From positions 117,612,698 through 117,676,697 of the forward strand of contig NC_134096.1 in assembly GCF_000715075.1 (NCBI RefSeq): a stretch of DNA of 64,000 bases, in the 5' to 3' direction. Source of the DNA: Nicotiana tabacum. Its lineage: Eukaryota > Streptophyta > Magnoliopsida > Solanales > Solanaceae. Made by a program: the position numbers and the translations under genes. This document shows positions 22,433 through 34,200 of this stretch, in pieces; within the stretch, counting starts at the first letter, position 1; each line of letters opens with the position of its first letter. Under the pieces are notes generated by a model, which was not told the origin of the DNA, ran no database searches, and saw only the letters and a program-made list of their open reading frames with translations.

Positions 22433-22950
22433 TCCTTTTGATGGTGGTTGGCCTTTAAGCCTGTTTGAATCATGAAGCAGAAAGATCTTTTCAAAGTGCG
22501 AGATATCTGGAAAAAAAGAAGTTCTCCCATATAAATCATTATACATGTGTTTGTATCTTGTGCCAGAGTTAGAGCAAAACTATGTGGGCATGGTTCGTTT
22601 TGACCATTTGGTCCTTACACTTTTCTTTATCGAGACCTTGTTCGACATGAGTTTGATATGAAACAACTTTCTTGTGCCGAACTTGATTTATTCAATTGGT
22701 AGCCCCCCAGTATTCGAGGTTGATTACGAAGGAGCCTCAGATACTATTAATTTGTCCCCAGGTAGCACATAGTTGTTGTCTCGTTAAAAATCTTTCCGAA
22801 AAAACCCATTTGGGATAAAAGTCGAACTTAAGGGAAAAAGAGTACAACGCGTGATTTGAAACCAGAGGTCTTGATATTTTTTGTTGAATTCCTGCAATGA
22901 GTTAGTGTCGAATATACGTATATAGACGATAGAGAAGAGAAAATCATACC
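22433..22950. other. Tat1 untranslated region
   Basis: Non-coding element DNA between the integrase stop and the tandem array. No motif recognised. Confidence 0.6.
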
Positions 22951-23850
22951 TTAACAGTAATATCGTTTGAGAAGCGATATGTTCCAATTGTTTGGTAATG
23001 GTTTTCCATCCATTGCTCCAAGTTTATAAGACCCTTTCCCGACTATATCAAGGACTTGATAGGGTCCTTCCCAATTTGGGGCGAGCTTCCCTTCATTAGG
23101 ATCTCGAGTGTTGACGGTGACCTTCCTTAGGACCAAGTCCCTGGTCTTGAAATGGTGGAGGTTGGTTCTTCTGTTGTAGTACCTTTTGATTCGTTGTTTT
23201 TGTGCAGCCATTCGAACCAGTGCCGCTTCTCATTTTTCATCTAATAATTCGAGGCTAGTATTCATTGCCTCGTAATTCGATTCTTCCGATGTATGTTGGA
23301 ACCTAGTGCTTGGTTCCCCGACTTCGACCGTAATTAAAGTTTCGGAGACATACACTAAGGAAAATGGGTTCGCTCATGTACAGGATTTAGATGTTGTCCG
23401 ATATGCCCAAAGGACTTCGGGCAAAATTTCTCTCCACTTTCCTTTAGCTTCGTTCAATCTTTTCTTTATATTTTGGATGATAATCTTGTTCGTTGATTCG
23501 GCCTGTCCGTTCCCGCTAGGATGATATGGTGTGGACAGTATTATTTTTATTTTATGGTCTTAGAGGAATTTTGTCACTTTACCGCCGATAAATTGTTTAC
23601 CATTGTCGCATGTTATTTCTGCTGGTATCCCAAATCGACACACGATGTGGTACCAGATGAAACCTATATCCTCTTTTTCTCTTACTTTTTTGAACGCCTG
23701 TGCTTCAACCCATTTAGAGAAATAGTCAGTCATAAACAAAATGAATTTAGCTTTACATGAGGCCGATGGTAGAGGGCCGACGATATCCATTCCCCATTTC
23801 ATGAATGGCCATGGAGAAATGACCGAATGAAGCTACTCTGCGGGTTGATG
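22951..23850 (-). pseudogene. Tat1 integrase (broken)
   Basis: The catalytic core reads WGMDIVGPLP, TDYFSKWVEA, GFIWYHIVCRFGIP and CDNGKQF (first and second Asp of the DDE triad). The C-terminal part at 22951-23211 reads RYYNRRTNLHHF, DLVLRKV, LAPNWEGPYQV and NWNISLLKRYYC, the usual end of Tat pol. Between them, about 23215-23560, the frame is broken and the segment with the catalytic Glu is not continuous. An intact protein would insert element cDNA into the host genome. Confidence 0.85.
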
Positions 23851-24114
23851 GATCATCGGTGCAAACCTTTGACATTTATCACATTTTCGAACGAACTCCT
23901 TAGTGTCCTTCTCCATGCTATCCCACTAGTACCCTGCTCTGATGATTTTGCGAATTAATGGTTCGGCGCCGGAGTGGTTTCCACAAGTGCCTTCATGGAA
24001 CTCTCGTAAAACATAATCGGTGTCTTCTGGTCCCAAACATACCGCCAGTGGTCCGCCGAACGTCCTTCTGTATAACGTTCCATCTTCAACCAGCATGAAT
24101 CGAGCAGCCGTAGT
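23851..24114 (-). pseudogene. Tat1 integrase zinc-binding region, degenerate
   Basis: On the minus strand this stretch should encode the HHCC zinc domain and linker that precede the integrase core; CxxCxxF-like pieces are present among stops near 23860-23960. It is assigned mainly by position. Confidence 0.5.
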
Positions 24115-24990
24115 TCATAGAACCCTCGATTCTTTAGGGTTTGATAGGAGTTTTCCGTTCTTTAAGTATTCAATATACGTATTCCTCCAATCCCAGGTTA
24201 AGCTCGTGGAATTTATTTCGACATGCCCCTCCTCAATTACAAATCTAGAGAGTTGAACGACAGTCCCCGAGTTGATCTTATCTTCCTCGACCGACGACCC
24301 TAAATTTGCGAGTGCGCTGGCCTCACAGTTTTGTTCTCGAGGCACATGTTGTAGGGTCCATTCTTTGAAACGGTGTAGAGTTACCTGTAATTTGTCCAAA
24401 TACATTTGCATCCTATCTTCTCGAACCTCGAAAGTTTTGCTTACTTTGTTCACCACTAGTAAAGAGTCACATTTGGCTTCAATGACTTCTGCTCCTAGGC
24501 TTTTAGCTAGCTCGAGACCTGCAATCATGGCCTTGTACTCGGCCTCATTGTTAGTTAATCTAGTGGTTTTGATGGATTGCCTAATAATGCCACATGTGGG
24601 AGGTTTCAGTACGATGCCAAGCCCATATCCCTTCACATTTGAAGCACCATCTGTGTAGAGGGTCCAAACCCCCGACGACGTACTCGAGTTTAACAAGGCT
24701 TCCTTTTCAACTACGGGTATGAGGGTTGGCGTGAAATCGTCCACGAAGTCTGCTAAAATTTGGGACTTGATGGTCGTACGGGGTTGATATTCGATATCGT
24801 ACCCACTGAGTTCGACGGCCCATTTGGCCAATCGACCCGATAATTCGGGCTTGTGCAAAATATTACGAAGTGGGTAAGTGGTTAAAACGCATATGGGGTG
24901 ACATTGAAAGTATGGTCTTAACTTTCTAGAGGCGCTTATTAATGCAAGTGCTAATTTCTCTAAGTGAGGGTATCTAGTCTCTGCTTCCAA
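24115..24990 (-). pseudogene. Tat1 RNase H region (RT-linked connection plus second RNase H)
   Basis: Begins with the end of the RT-linked RNase H (YPHLEKLALALISASRKLRPYF, LRNILHKPELSGRLAKWAVELS) and continues to a complete second RNase H: WTLYTDGASNVKG, LTNNEAEYKAMIAGLELA, CDSLLVVNKV and HVPREQNCEASALANLGSS, with the D-E-D-D catalytic residues in place. A second RNase H of this type is a mark of the Tat lineage. This 291-codon stretch is open, one of the best preserved parts of the element. Confidence 0.88.
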
Positions 24991-25019
24991 CTTACATAAT
25001 AAACAGGAAACTGTGTACC

Positions 25020-26150
25020 TTACTCTTCTCGAATTAGGACGCCACTTAGCGCGATTTTCGATACCGCCAAGTATAAGTAAAGCTTCTCATCTGCCCTTAG
25101 AGTGTGAAGTAGTGGTGGGCTCGATAGGTACCGCTTCAATTGTTCTAGTGCCCGTTGGTAGTCCGGGGTCCATGCGAAATCAGTCTTCCTTTTGAGTAGA
25201 GAGAAGAATTTGTGGCTTCGATCTGATGACCTCGAAATGAATCGGCCTAAGGCAGCTATCCGTCCGGTTAGCCTTTGCACTGCTTTCATACTATCCACGA
25301 CGGTGATGTCTTCGATTGCCTTAATTTTGTCGAGGTTGATCTCGATTCCCATATTCGATACCATGAAACCAAGGAACTTTCCCGATCCAACCCCGAAAGC
25401 ACATTTCTCAGGGTTGAGCTTCATGTTGTATTTCATTAAGATCTTGAACATTTCCTGCAAATGAGTCAAATGGTCCTCTTCGTGCAGGGACTTAACCAGC
25501 ATGTTATCAATGTAAACTTTCATCGACTTACCTATTTGTTCTTCGAACATTTTATTTACTAGGCATTGGTAAGTAGCTCTTGTATTTTTTAGCTCGAATG
25601 GCATTACATTATAGCAATAGGTCTCATACTTGGTGATAAATGAAGTCTTTTCCTGGTCCCCCGGGTTCATTCGAATTTGATTGTAGCCGGAGTAGGCGTC
25701 GAGAAAAGTAAGGATCTCGTGGCCGGCTGTGGCATCGATCATGCGATCGATGCTAGGCAGTGGAAAAGAATCTTTGGGGCATGCTTTGTTTAGATCTTTA
25801 TAATCTACGCACATTCTAAGTTTGTTCCCCTTTTTAGGGACTACAACTACGTTGGCTAACCACTCGGGATATTTTACTTCCCGAATTGACCCTATTTTGA
25901 GAAGTTTAGTTACCTCATCCTTTACAAATGCGTGTTTTTACCTCGGACTGAGGTCTTCTTTTTTGCTTCACCGGTTTGAACCTAGGGTCCAAGCTCAGCT
26001 GGTGCGTTGTTATCGACGGTGGGATCCCTGCCATGTCTAAATAGGACCAAGCAAAACAATCTATGTTATCGATAAGAAATTGAATAAGTTTTTTCCTGAG
26101 TTCGGAGGTCAATCCCGTTCCCAGGTATACCTTTCTCTCGGGCAGATATT
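25020..26150 (-). pseudogene. Tat1 reverse transcriptase
   Basis: Reads MCVDYKDLNKACPKDSFPLP, FLDAYSGYNQI, FITKYETYCYNVMPFELKN, VYIDNMLVKS, KCAFGV..GKFLGFMVS and TDFAWTPDYQRALEQL, a continuous 264-codon frame. The upstream part (26112 to about 25820; CFAWSYLDMAGIPPSI, LSLDPRFKPVKQKRR) is separated by stops. The catalytic YxDD box reads YIDN, so the second catalytic Asp is lost; the corresponding box in Tat2 is intact YIDD. Confidence 0.9.
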
Positions 26151-26291
26151 CGATTAATATAACCTACTCCAGTTCTTCGATCGTAGATCTGGTGGCATCG
26201 GGGACGATGAAAGCTCGAGGTGTCAGAAACTCTTCCTCGTCATCCTTTATTTCCTATTCCATCGATTCGGTCGAGACTGGTGGCTGTGACT

Positions 26292-26639
26292 CTATTTGGT
26301 TTCTCGTCTATCTTTAGTGCTCGATCTTTCCGAGGCCGATAGCGTTGGTATCAGTGTTACCTCATCGACCACAAACATTTCCTTCGCAGCATGTTGCTCC
26401 CCGTATACTGTTTTCACGCCGTCTGACGTAGGGAATTTCATTACTTGGTGGAGGGTCGAAGGCACTGCCTTCATATTGTGGATCCAAGGCCTTCCGAGTA
26501 GGGCATTGTACCTCATATCTCCTTCGATTACGTGGAATTTGGTATATTGAAGCCGTTCAAAACCCGAGCTATGGGAACGACTTGATTCTGCAAACCGAGC
26601 TGCTTTACTACCCAAGATCGGATGATATTCGCAGAGCTA
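26292..26639 (-). pseudogene. Tat1 protease, 3' part
   Basis: Minus-strand pieces [51 protein letters not shown] and MKAVPSTLHQVMKFPT follow the usual order of a Tat protease. A deletion joins LNGFN to the FHVIEGDM segment with a frameshift. The first residues of the active site lie on the other side of the plastid insert. Confidence 0.8.
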
Positions 26640-26776
26640 AGTACTGTTTTACCCACTCCAGCTCCCCCGAATAGTCCGATTTTTCCTCCACGGCGATAAG
26701 GGGCTAAAAGATCTACTACTTTAATTCCTGTTTCAAAAATAGATAATTTTGTATCCAACTGTATAAAGGCGGGCGC
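26640..26776 (-). other. atpB: Chloroplast atpB fragment (NUPT) inside Tat1 protease
   Basis: Minus-strand translation gives [17 protein letters not shown] followed by [17 protein letters not shown] and [12 protein letters not shown], the nucleotide-binding region of the chloroplast ATP synthase beta subunit including the P-loop GGAGVGKT. Codon use and base composition are plastid-like. On each side the sequence returns at once to retrotransposon: VKRVLVDPG before and SSANIIRSW after, which together make the usual protease motif DPGSSAN. It is therefore a clean insertion of about 137 bases of plastid DNA, not a gene. Confidence 0.93.
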
Positions 26777-28686
26777 CTGGATCCACTAAGACACGCTTCA
26801 CTTGAACTTTATTTAATAGGATAGAAATTACCAGAGCGTCGTTGTGAGGTTGAGAGATGACCTCGACTTCTTCAATTCCGAATGATAAAGTGTCCTCGGG
26901 TACATAGCCTCGAGTTCGTTTTTCCCATGTGGCCAGTATCTTGCCGTATTTGAACACGGGTCTCTGTGGAGTATCGACCCCACCGATGATTATATGAATG
27001 ATATGCAGAGGTTCCTCTTGTTTATCTTTTTTGATGGCGTCCCTTTCTATGAAGTGATTCTTGGCTAGGTCACTGAGGAACTCTCGAAGGTGGCCCTCAT
27101 TGAATAGACGGGCTACCTTTTCTCTTAATTTTCTACAATCCTCGGTCCTGTGGCCATGCGTACCATGATACTTGCATATCGAATTCGGGTTCCTTTGGGA
27201 AGGGTCGGTTTGCATGGGTCTGGGCCACCTAGTATCTTTGATTCTTTCGATCGCCGATACAATGCCCAATGCGTCGACGGTAAAATTATACTCCAATAAC
27301 CGAGGTGCCTTTATAGGATCGGCATATTTATCAAAGCCACTCTTTCTCATAAGCCCCTGAGAATTTTGTCCTTGATCATTCCTTTGATTGTTCCGAACGA
27401 CATTGCGTGTTGAACCGTTGTTCATTCGATCTGTGACGTACGGTTGATATCGGTCTCTATTCGGCCTTTGCTCTCTGTCGATGTCCCTCTGGTTTTTAAT
27501 AACTGTCCTATTCTAATGCATGGATCCGGAAGGAGCTCCCAACTAGTCGTCTTCGACCCTAATTTTTGACTGATATCGGTTGTGTACGTCCGCCCAAGTT
27601 ATTGCTGGATAATCAATCAAATTTTGCTTCAGTCGACGTGATGCTATTGAACTTTGCTCGTTCAACCCTTGGGTGAAAGCTTGGATGGCCCAGTCGTCTG
27701 TGACCGATGGCAATTCCATGCGTTCCATTTGAAATCGGGACACGAACTCCCTCAGCATTTCATTACCCTTTTGGTTTTACTTTGAAGAGGTCTGATTTCC
27801 TTGTTGCAACCTTTATGGCACCAACATGTGCCTTTACAAACGAATCCGCTAACATGGCAAAAGAATCGATGGAATTTGGTGGCAAATTATGATACCAAAT
27901 CATCGCTCCCTTTGAGAGGGTCTCTCCAAATTTTTTCAATAACACAGATCCGATCTCATCGTCTTCCAAATCATTACCCTTGTTGGCACACGTGTAAGAG
28001 GTGACATGTTCGTTGGGATCGGTCGTACCGTTATATTTGGGAATTTTGGGCATACAGAATATTTTGGGGATTAGTTTTGGGGCTGCACTCGAGGGAAAAG
28101 GCTTTTGAATGAATTTTTTCGAATCCAGCCCTTTTATCATTGGTGGAGCTCTTGGGATCTGATCGACCCTGGAATTATATGTTTCTACCTTTTTATCGTT
28201 CGCTTCGACTCGTTTTGAGAGTTCCTTAAGTAATTTAGTAATTTTGGGAGTACTCCCCGATTCTTGCTCTTTTGAATCCACTATGGCTGGCTCCGTTATG
28301 TGGGTGATTTCTCAAAGTGGATCGGGCTCTGGACTGCTTTGTACCTGAGTTTGGCTCTGCAATTGAGCTATCACTATTTTCTGGGCTTGTAACATCTCGA
28401 AGATCATCCGTAAGCTGACTCTGATCTCCTCCATGTTATGGGCGTCTCGAGCTACGAATCGAATACCGCCCTCAATGCTTTTTTCCGATTTGGAACGTTG
28501 GTTCGCCTCAAGAGCCACTTGTGAATTGACATCTAGCGGAACTTCGACTCGGATTTTAGGTACTTCGACTCGAGCTTCAGCGCCATCGTTAAGTGGCCTT
28601 CCGGCCCTGGGTATTAAGTTGTTGGTTTCATCCTGAAGGCCAACTTCATGGTCGATAGGTAAAGCCATCAATCGAGGGTTTCCCAT
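26777..28686 (-). pseudogene. Tat1 gag and start of protease
   Basis: Starts at 28686 (MGNPRLMALPIDHEVG). Gag core: PKYNGTTDPNEHVTSY, ETLSKGAMIWYHNLPPNSID, FVSRFQMERMELPSV and YPAITWADVHNRYQSKI. A zinc-knuckle-like CKYHGTHGHRTEDCRKLREKV follows at about 27110-27180, then [18 protein letters not shown] at the protease. Stops or frameshifts lie near 28311, 27763, 27540 and 27430. Gag would form the cytoplasmic particle. Confidence 0.85.
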
Positions 28687-28752
28687 TGCTTATTCGGAGT
28701 TGTAAACTGGTGCGTATTGCAGATTTGTATCAAACAACCACTGTTATCCTTA

Positions 28753-28772
28753 GCCCCACGGTGGGCGCCAAA
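28753..28772 (-). other. Tat1 primer binding site
   Basis: TTTGGCGCCCACCGTGGGGC on the minus strand, directly after the 5' LTR end ...GGTAAACAG. The same 20 bases occur at the equivalent place in Tat2 (48661-48680). Confidence 0.85.
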
Positions 28773-28773
28773 C

Positions 28774-29162
28774 TGTTTACCCAAAAAGTCGGATATAGTT
28801 GAATTTGTAAGTAGTTATAAGGATATGTGATATAACTTGACATAAATCGTACGTAGAAGTGGAAAACGTTTAGATTCTTGGCTATAAAAATAGGATATAA
28901 ATTATTGAACAAGAAGAGTGAGTATGCTGAGTAAAACAAGCTCAAGAGATTTATTCTTCAATAATTAGAAGTTGTCTTTTCTTACAATGTGTGAACTTTT
29001 TTTGTGCTTACAAGGATTTTTCCCTTTATAGTAGAGCGATCTTACTTTATTTATAATAAAAAATATATAGTGGAGAACTCATGATAAATTGTCTCTTACT
29101 GCTTAGTATTTTACTTGGGAAAGAAATTAAATACACAGCCACAACTTAATAGAAATGATTTC
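28774..29162 (-). repeat. Tat1 5' LTR, main part
   Basis: Begins TGTTTACC on the plus strand next to the primer site. It is split by the copia insertion; the remaining 41 bases lie at 36745-36785. Total about 430 bp. Confidence 0.85.
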
Positions 29163-29493
29163 TGTAGGAAATATTGGGTCCACCCATAAGGGGTGCTCTA
29201 AGGCCCAATAAGGTTATTAGTTAACCCTAATATTCTCTATATAAGTACACTTAGTGTGTACATTAAAAATACTCTGAGCAGTATTTTTTTTATGCTTAGT
29301 CTTCTCCCACATTTAAACTAAGGTTTAGACTGTGGAATTGGGGGTTGCTCCAACACACCGTGACAACCACCGCCGACCAGTAATTCCAGTCGCAATTCAT
29401 CCGTTTTCGCTTCCGCTTCACGAAGAACAAGTAAGTTCTCGTTTTACGATTTACGCGCTATCTAATGTGTTTAGATTATCGCGTGTTCCTTCA
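29163..29493 (+). repeat. Copia-1 5' LTR
   Basis: Starts TGTAGGAAATATTGGG and ends GCGTGTTCCTTCA. It has a 4-base duplication (aagtaagttc) absent from the 3' LTR. Confidence 0.93.
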
Positions 29494-31204
29494 TTGATAT
29501 CAGAGCCATAAGTTGGTTTTCTAGTCCGGATACATATATAGAATAGTTTTAAATTTATGTGTAAATCTAGAACATCATATACATGTATTTTTTATTGTGC
29601 AATTGAGACAGTTAATATGTTTAACATTTTTGTTATCAGTAGAAATAAGTTTTCAGATCTGATAAATAAATAAATAAATAGATAAATCATTAGTTGATTT
29701 TTTGTATGAATCAATTGCGTTTTTTTTATCTATGGAATTGTAAATCACGTTTAGACAGTGATTGAAACATGTTGAATCGATGTTGAAACACATCTGGAAC
29801 TTTGTGTTTCATAAGAGTGACGACTGGAACTTTATAATCTATCTTGCTACTGCAGCCACCAGCGTTACACCGTCGCCGCTGGTGTTGTTTTTTCATGCCA
29901 AAGAAAAAGTTGAGAGAAGAAAGTTTTCTCCTTTCACTGATAATTACAAATAAAAATGTGGTTGGGTGCTCCATAGCCATGGTAGAAAGAATAGAAGAAA
30001 TAAATAAAGTTTTCTTTTCATCCACAAAAGTGACAGCGACGGTAATGAAAAAGGTGTAGAAGGGACTAGGGTTCTTTCATTTTTTTAAGATCCTAATTTT
30101 AAGAAGAAAAAAAAGGGGGAAAGTTTCTAAAGAAGTTGGCGGCAAGAAGTTGGTGGCAGGAAGGAGATGAGGTTCTCCTTTAAAACCTAGTCAATACATA
30201 ATTTTTAAGAAATTAGGCTTAGAATTTAGAAGTTGAGGGCTTCTTTTTTATTAAATGTAAGGGAAACTAATAGAGTTGGGCTAAAGGCCCACTTAAATTA
30301 GTCTGCAAATTTTATTGGTGTTGGGAGTTTTCATTTTTTTTGTTGAAACTAGGCTAAAGGCCCATTTTCCATGGCTGATGAAACTATAGGCTTCTCTTTT
30401 ATGGCAGATACTTAAGACAATGGGCTGAATGCCCACTTTCATATGTCTTGTTTAATTTTATTTTGGGCTAATGGCCTAAATAAAATTTAAATTTAGTTAT
30501 GTTATTTTTATAAAATCCAACTTTCGAAAATTAGCCATAGGACTTAATTTTCAGAATATAAATTTAGTATTTATATTCTTTTATGAAAATTAAAATAATT
30601 TTTCCATTCCAATTGCTTAAAATGTTAATTAGTTTAACATTAAACTTTATTTGTTAATTTATTTAATATGCTTGGAATGTTAATTGTTTTAACATCATTC
30701 TTGTTAAATAGTTCAACACATGCTTTATGTTAAAATTTTGAGCATGATATAAATATTAATTGGTTTAATATAAGCATCACTTGTTAATTTATTTAACATG
30801 TATGATATGTTAATTAGTTTAACATTAAAGTAAATTATATGTGAATTTGTATAGCATACAATAAATGTTAATTAGTTTGACATTAGTTTTATGTGCATGC
30901 TAATATAAGTTATTTGTTAACTTATGATCCATATGGGATTATAAAATTATGGAATATGAATATGTTATCTTAAACATGATTAATACACTTAGCTAGATAA
31001 TTGAATAGGTTAATTTTCATAATATTTTAATTCTTGGATGATGATTGGGAACATAGTGAACTTTCGACTCCATAATTAATATATGTGTTTATTAACTTAA
31101 TCAATTGATGCTTAGTGTCATAATATGTATGTATGTAGAACATCGTGCCTTGCGTTATTTTTTTTTTACATGATCCTTATATTATTTTTTTATTTTGTTA
31201 AAGA
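29494..31204 (+). other. Copia-1 leader, long and AT-rich
   Basis: A 1.7 kb untranslated leader. It begins with the primer site tgatatcagagcc. At about 30280-30480 there are four short palindromic GGGCTAAAGGCCC-like motifs, and at about 30610-30890 at least five copies of a TGTTAATTAGTTTAACATTA-like motif. No gene is visible. Confidence 0.7.
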
Positions 31205-34200
31205 ATGACTACTGCTTCGAAAAACACTGTTGCTGAGCTCAACAAAGGGTTGAAACTCAATGGTGACAACTATGAAACCTGGAGCTTGAAAGTCCAGTAT
31301 GTGCTAGAGGAGCAAGAGGCTCTAGAGGCCATCAACAATGTCATGAATGAGCCCGAGGAAGGCAACACTGCTCAACATAGGCGTGAGCGTGAAGCCTATG
31401 ACAGTTGAAAGAAAAAGAAGTCAATCGCTCGCTTTACGTTGTTGAGCACCTTAGATGATGATATTCTAATGGAGTTTAAGGATCACCAAAGAGCTATGGA
31501 TCTTTGGAATGCTTTGAGAAAAAGGTTTGGTACTTGTTCCACTGCAAGGCTGCGATCATTAATGATTAAATTTGATTCATATAAGAAACGCCTAGAACAT
31601 TTAATGAAAACACATATGAGGCAAATGACAAATATGATCGGGGAGTTGAAAGATGCTGGTCATTTGTTGACTGATGAACAACAAATTCAAGTTGTCATAC
31701 GCTCTTTACCTAATTTTTGGGATCATATGAAAATGCATTTAACCCATAATGAAAGAATCACAACTTTGAAAGATGTCCGGAGACACCTTGAGTTAGAGGA
31801 GGAACGACTTGAGGATGCAAAGCCAATAGCTGGGTTGCACATGGAAACAACCTCTAAAACCAAGAGTGATTCAAAGAAAAAGAAATGGGAAAATAAGAGA
31901 GGGCCACCTCAAGTTCAGCCTGCTAAAAGAGCAAAGACTGAAAAAGGCAAGAACAGACGTCCCAAACATGTCAAAGTTGCTAAAGTAAAATGCTATAATT
32001 GTGACAAGATGGGTCAGTATGCCAGAGATTGCTCTGAGCCTCTTAGAAAGATTTTTCACGATGCTCGAATTAGTGAACTTTGTGTTTCTTATTTTATTTT
32101 TCTAACTGAATCTAATCCTTTGTGGATTGTAGACTCAGGAGCAACGGACCACATAGCCTGGGAACGCAGTGCCTTTATTGAATTTCGGCGAGTTCCACGT
32201 GGAGCAAAGTGGATATATGTGTGCAACAACAATAAAGTTTCTGTTGAAGAGATCAATACATACAAGTTAGTCATGCGTGGTGGTCGAGACCTAATACTAC
32301 ATGATGTTCTCTTTGCACCAACAATTCGCCGGAATATTATTTCAGTTTCAGTTTTGCTTAAGCTAGGATTTGACTTATTTTGTCATGACAATTCTGCCAA
32401 GTTGACTTTTGGTTCAACTTTATTTGGTTTTGGTCATGTGACCAGAGGTTTAATTATTATGGATTTGGATTATGATTCATTTAATAATAATGCTAGTTTT
32501 TCTATGTTTGTTTCTTCACATAAATATGATAGTGATGTAAACATATGGCATGCTAGACTTGGTCATATTGACCAACAAAGAATGCAAAGGTTAGGAAAAT
32601 GAGGTTTGCTTTCCAACATTGAGCATGTGGAATTGTCCACTTGTGAAAATTGTCTAGCTGGAAAATCTGCAAGAGAACTTTTTGGTATATCGTTTGCAAT
32701 TAGTCCATTCAGACATATGTGGGCCTATGAATGTTAAGGCTAGGCATGGAGCAAGTTATTTCATAACATTTATTGATGACTTTACACGTTTCAGTTATGT
32801 CTATTTAATTTTTCACAAATCAGAAGCAATAAGTTGCTTCAAACGCTATATAAGCTTAGCGGAAAATCAATTAGACAAGAAGATAAAAGCTCTTCGAACT
32901 GACCGTGGTCGTGAATACTTATCAACCCAATTTAATAATTTATGTGATGAAAAGGGAATAATTCATCAGTTGACTATCCCAAATACTCCACAATAAAATG
33001 GTGTTGCAGAGAGAAGAAATGGAACACACCTAGAAATGGTTAGGTCAATGATGGCACAAGCTAACCTCCCAATTAGTTACTGGGGTGATGTGTTGCTTAC
33101 TGCTACCTTTGTACTTAACCGAGTGCCTACAAAATTAGTTACTACAACTCCATATGAGTTATGGACTAGAAGACAACCCGACCTGAGTATATTAAGACCT
33201 TGGGGTTGTGCTGCCTATACACATGATTCCTCTCACAAACATGGAAAATTGGGCCAGAGGGGAAAGAAAAGTATCTTTATAAGATACTCTGAAACCTCAA
33301 AGGGTTATGTGTTTATAGGTCAGCAAGATGGTGGGAGTGTAATTGAGTTTGAATCACGAGATGTCACATTCTTAGAGGATGAGTTCCCTAAGAAGGGAGA
33401 GGTAGGTCAAGACTAACCTTATTTGAGATAATGGATCAAGAAGTACAAGGATCACTTCATTTGAGTGGTAGAATTTTAGCAGATGATGAATTAGTTTCTC
33501 ATCAAAGACCCCATTTATCATCAGATGCGAATGAAAGTGATCATTCTACATTTAGTGGAAGTGACCAAATGAATCTTGTTCCAAGTGAGAGCGAGATGGT
33601 CACAGATCTTATTCCAAGTGGGAGCAGGGTGAATGATCTTGATCCGAGTGGGAGCAACATTGATCCAAATTGGAACAATGATGAATCACAAATAAGACGT
33701 GATTCTTGTAAAAATATTCCCCACCGACGACTTGACGTTGAAGGCGGCGAACTATTTGTGATGCTCCTACAAGAAGAAAACGAGCCTAAAAATGTAAAAG
33801 ATGGGTCTCTTATGCTTTTCTAAGGATAAATGGACAAAAGCAATAGAAGACGAATTGGAGTCTATGAGAGTCAACAAAGTTTGGGAACTAGTTGACCTCC
33901 CTAAAGGACGCAAAGCAATTGGGAGCAAATGGGTTCTCAAAATTAAGCTCAAGGATGATGGCACAGTTGAGAGATATAAGGCTCGACTGGTGGCGAAAGG
34001 GTATACACAGCAGAAAGGAATAGACTACGAAGAGACTTTCTCTCCTGTTATACGATTTACCTCAGTTCGCCTGGTTCTAGCTATTGTTGCAAACTTGGAT
34101 CTTGAATTACATAAGATGGATGTAAAGACTGCATTTCTCAATGGAGAACTCGATGAAGAAATCTATATAGAACAACCCGTGTGTTTTATTGAAAAGGGCC

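Noticed and set aside
26528..26758. A nuclear ATP synthase beta gene or a functional P-loop ATPase
   Set aside because: Only about 45 codons match, with retrotransposon protease codons directly on both sides; it is a plastid DNA insert.
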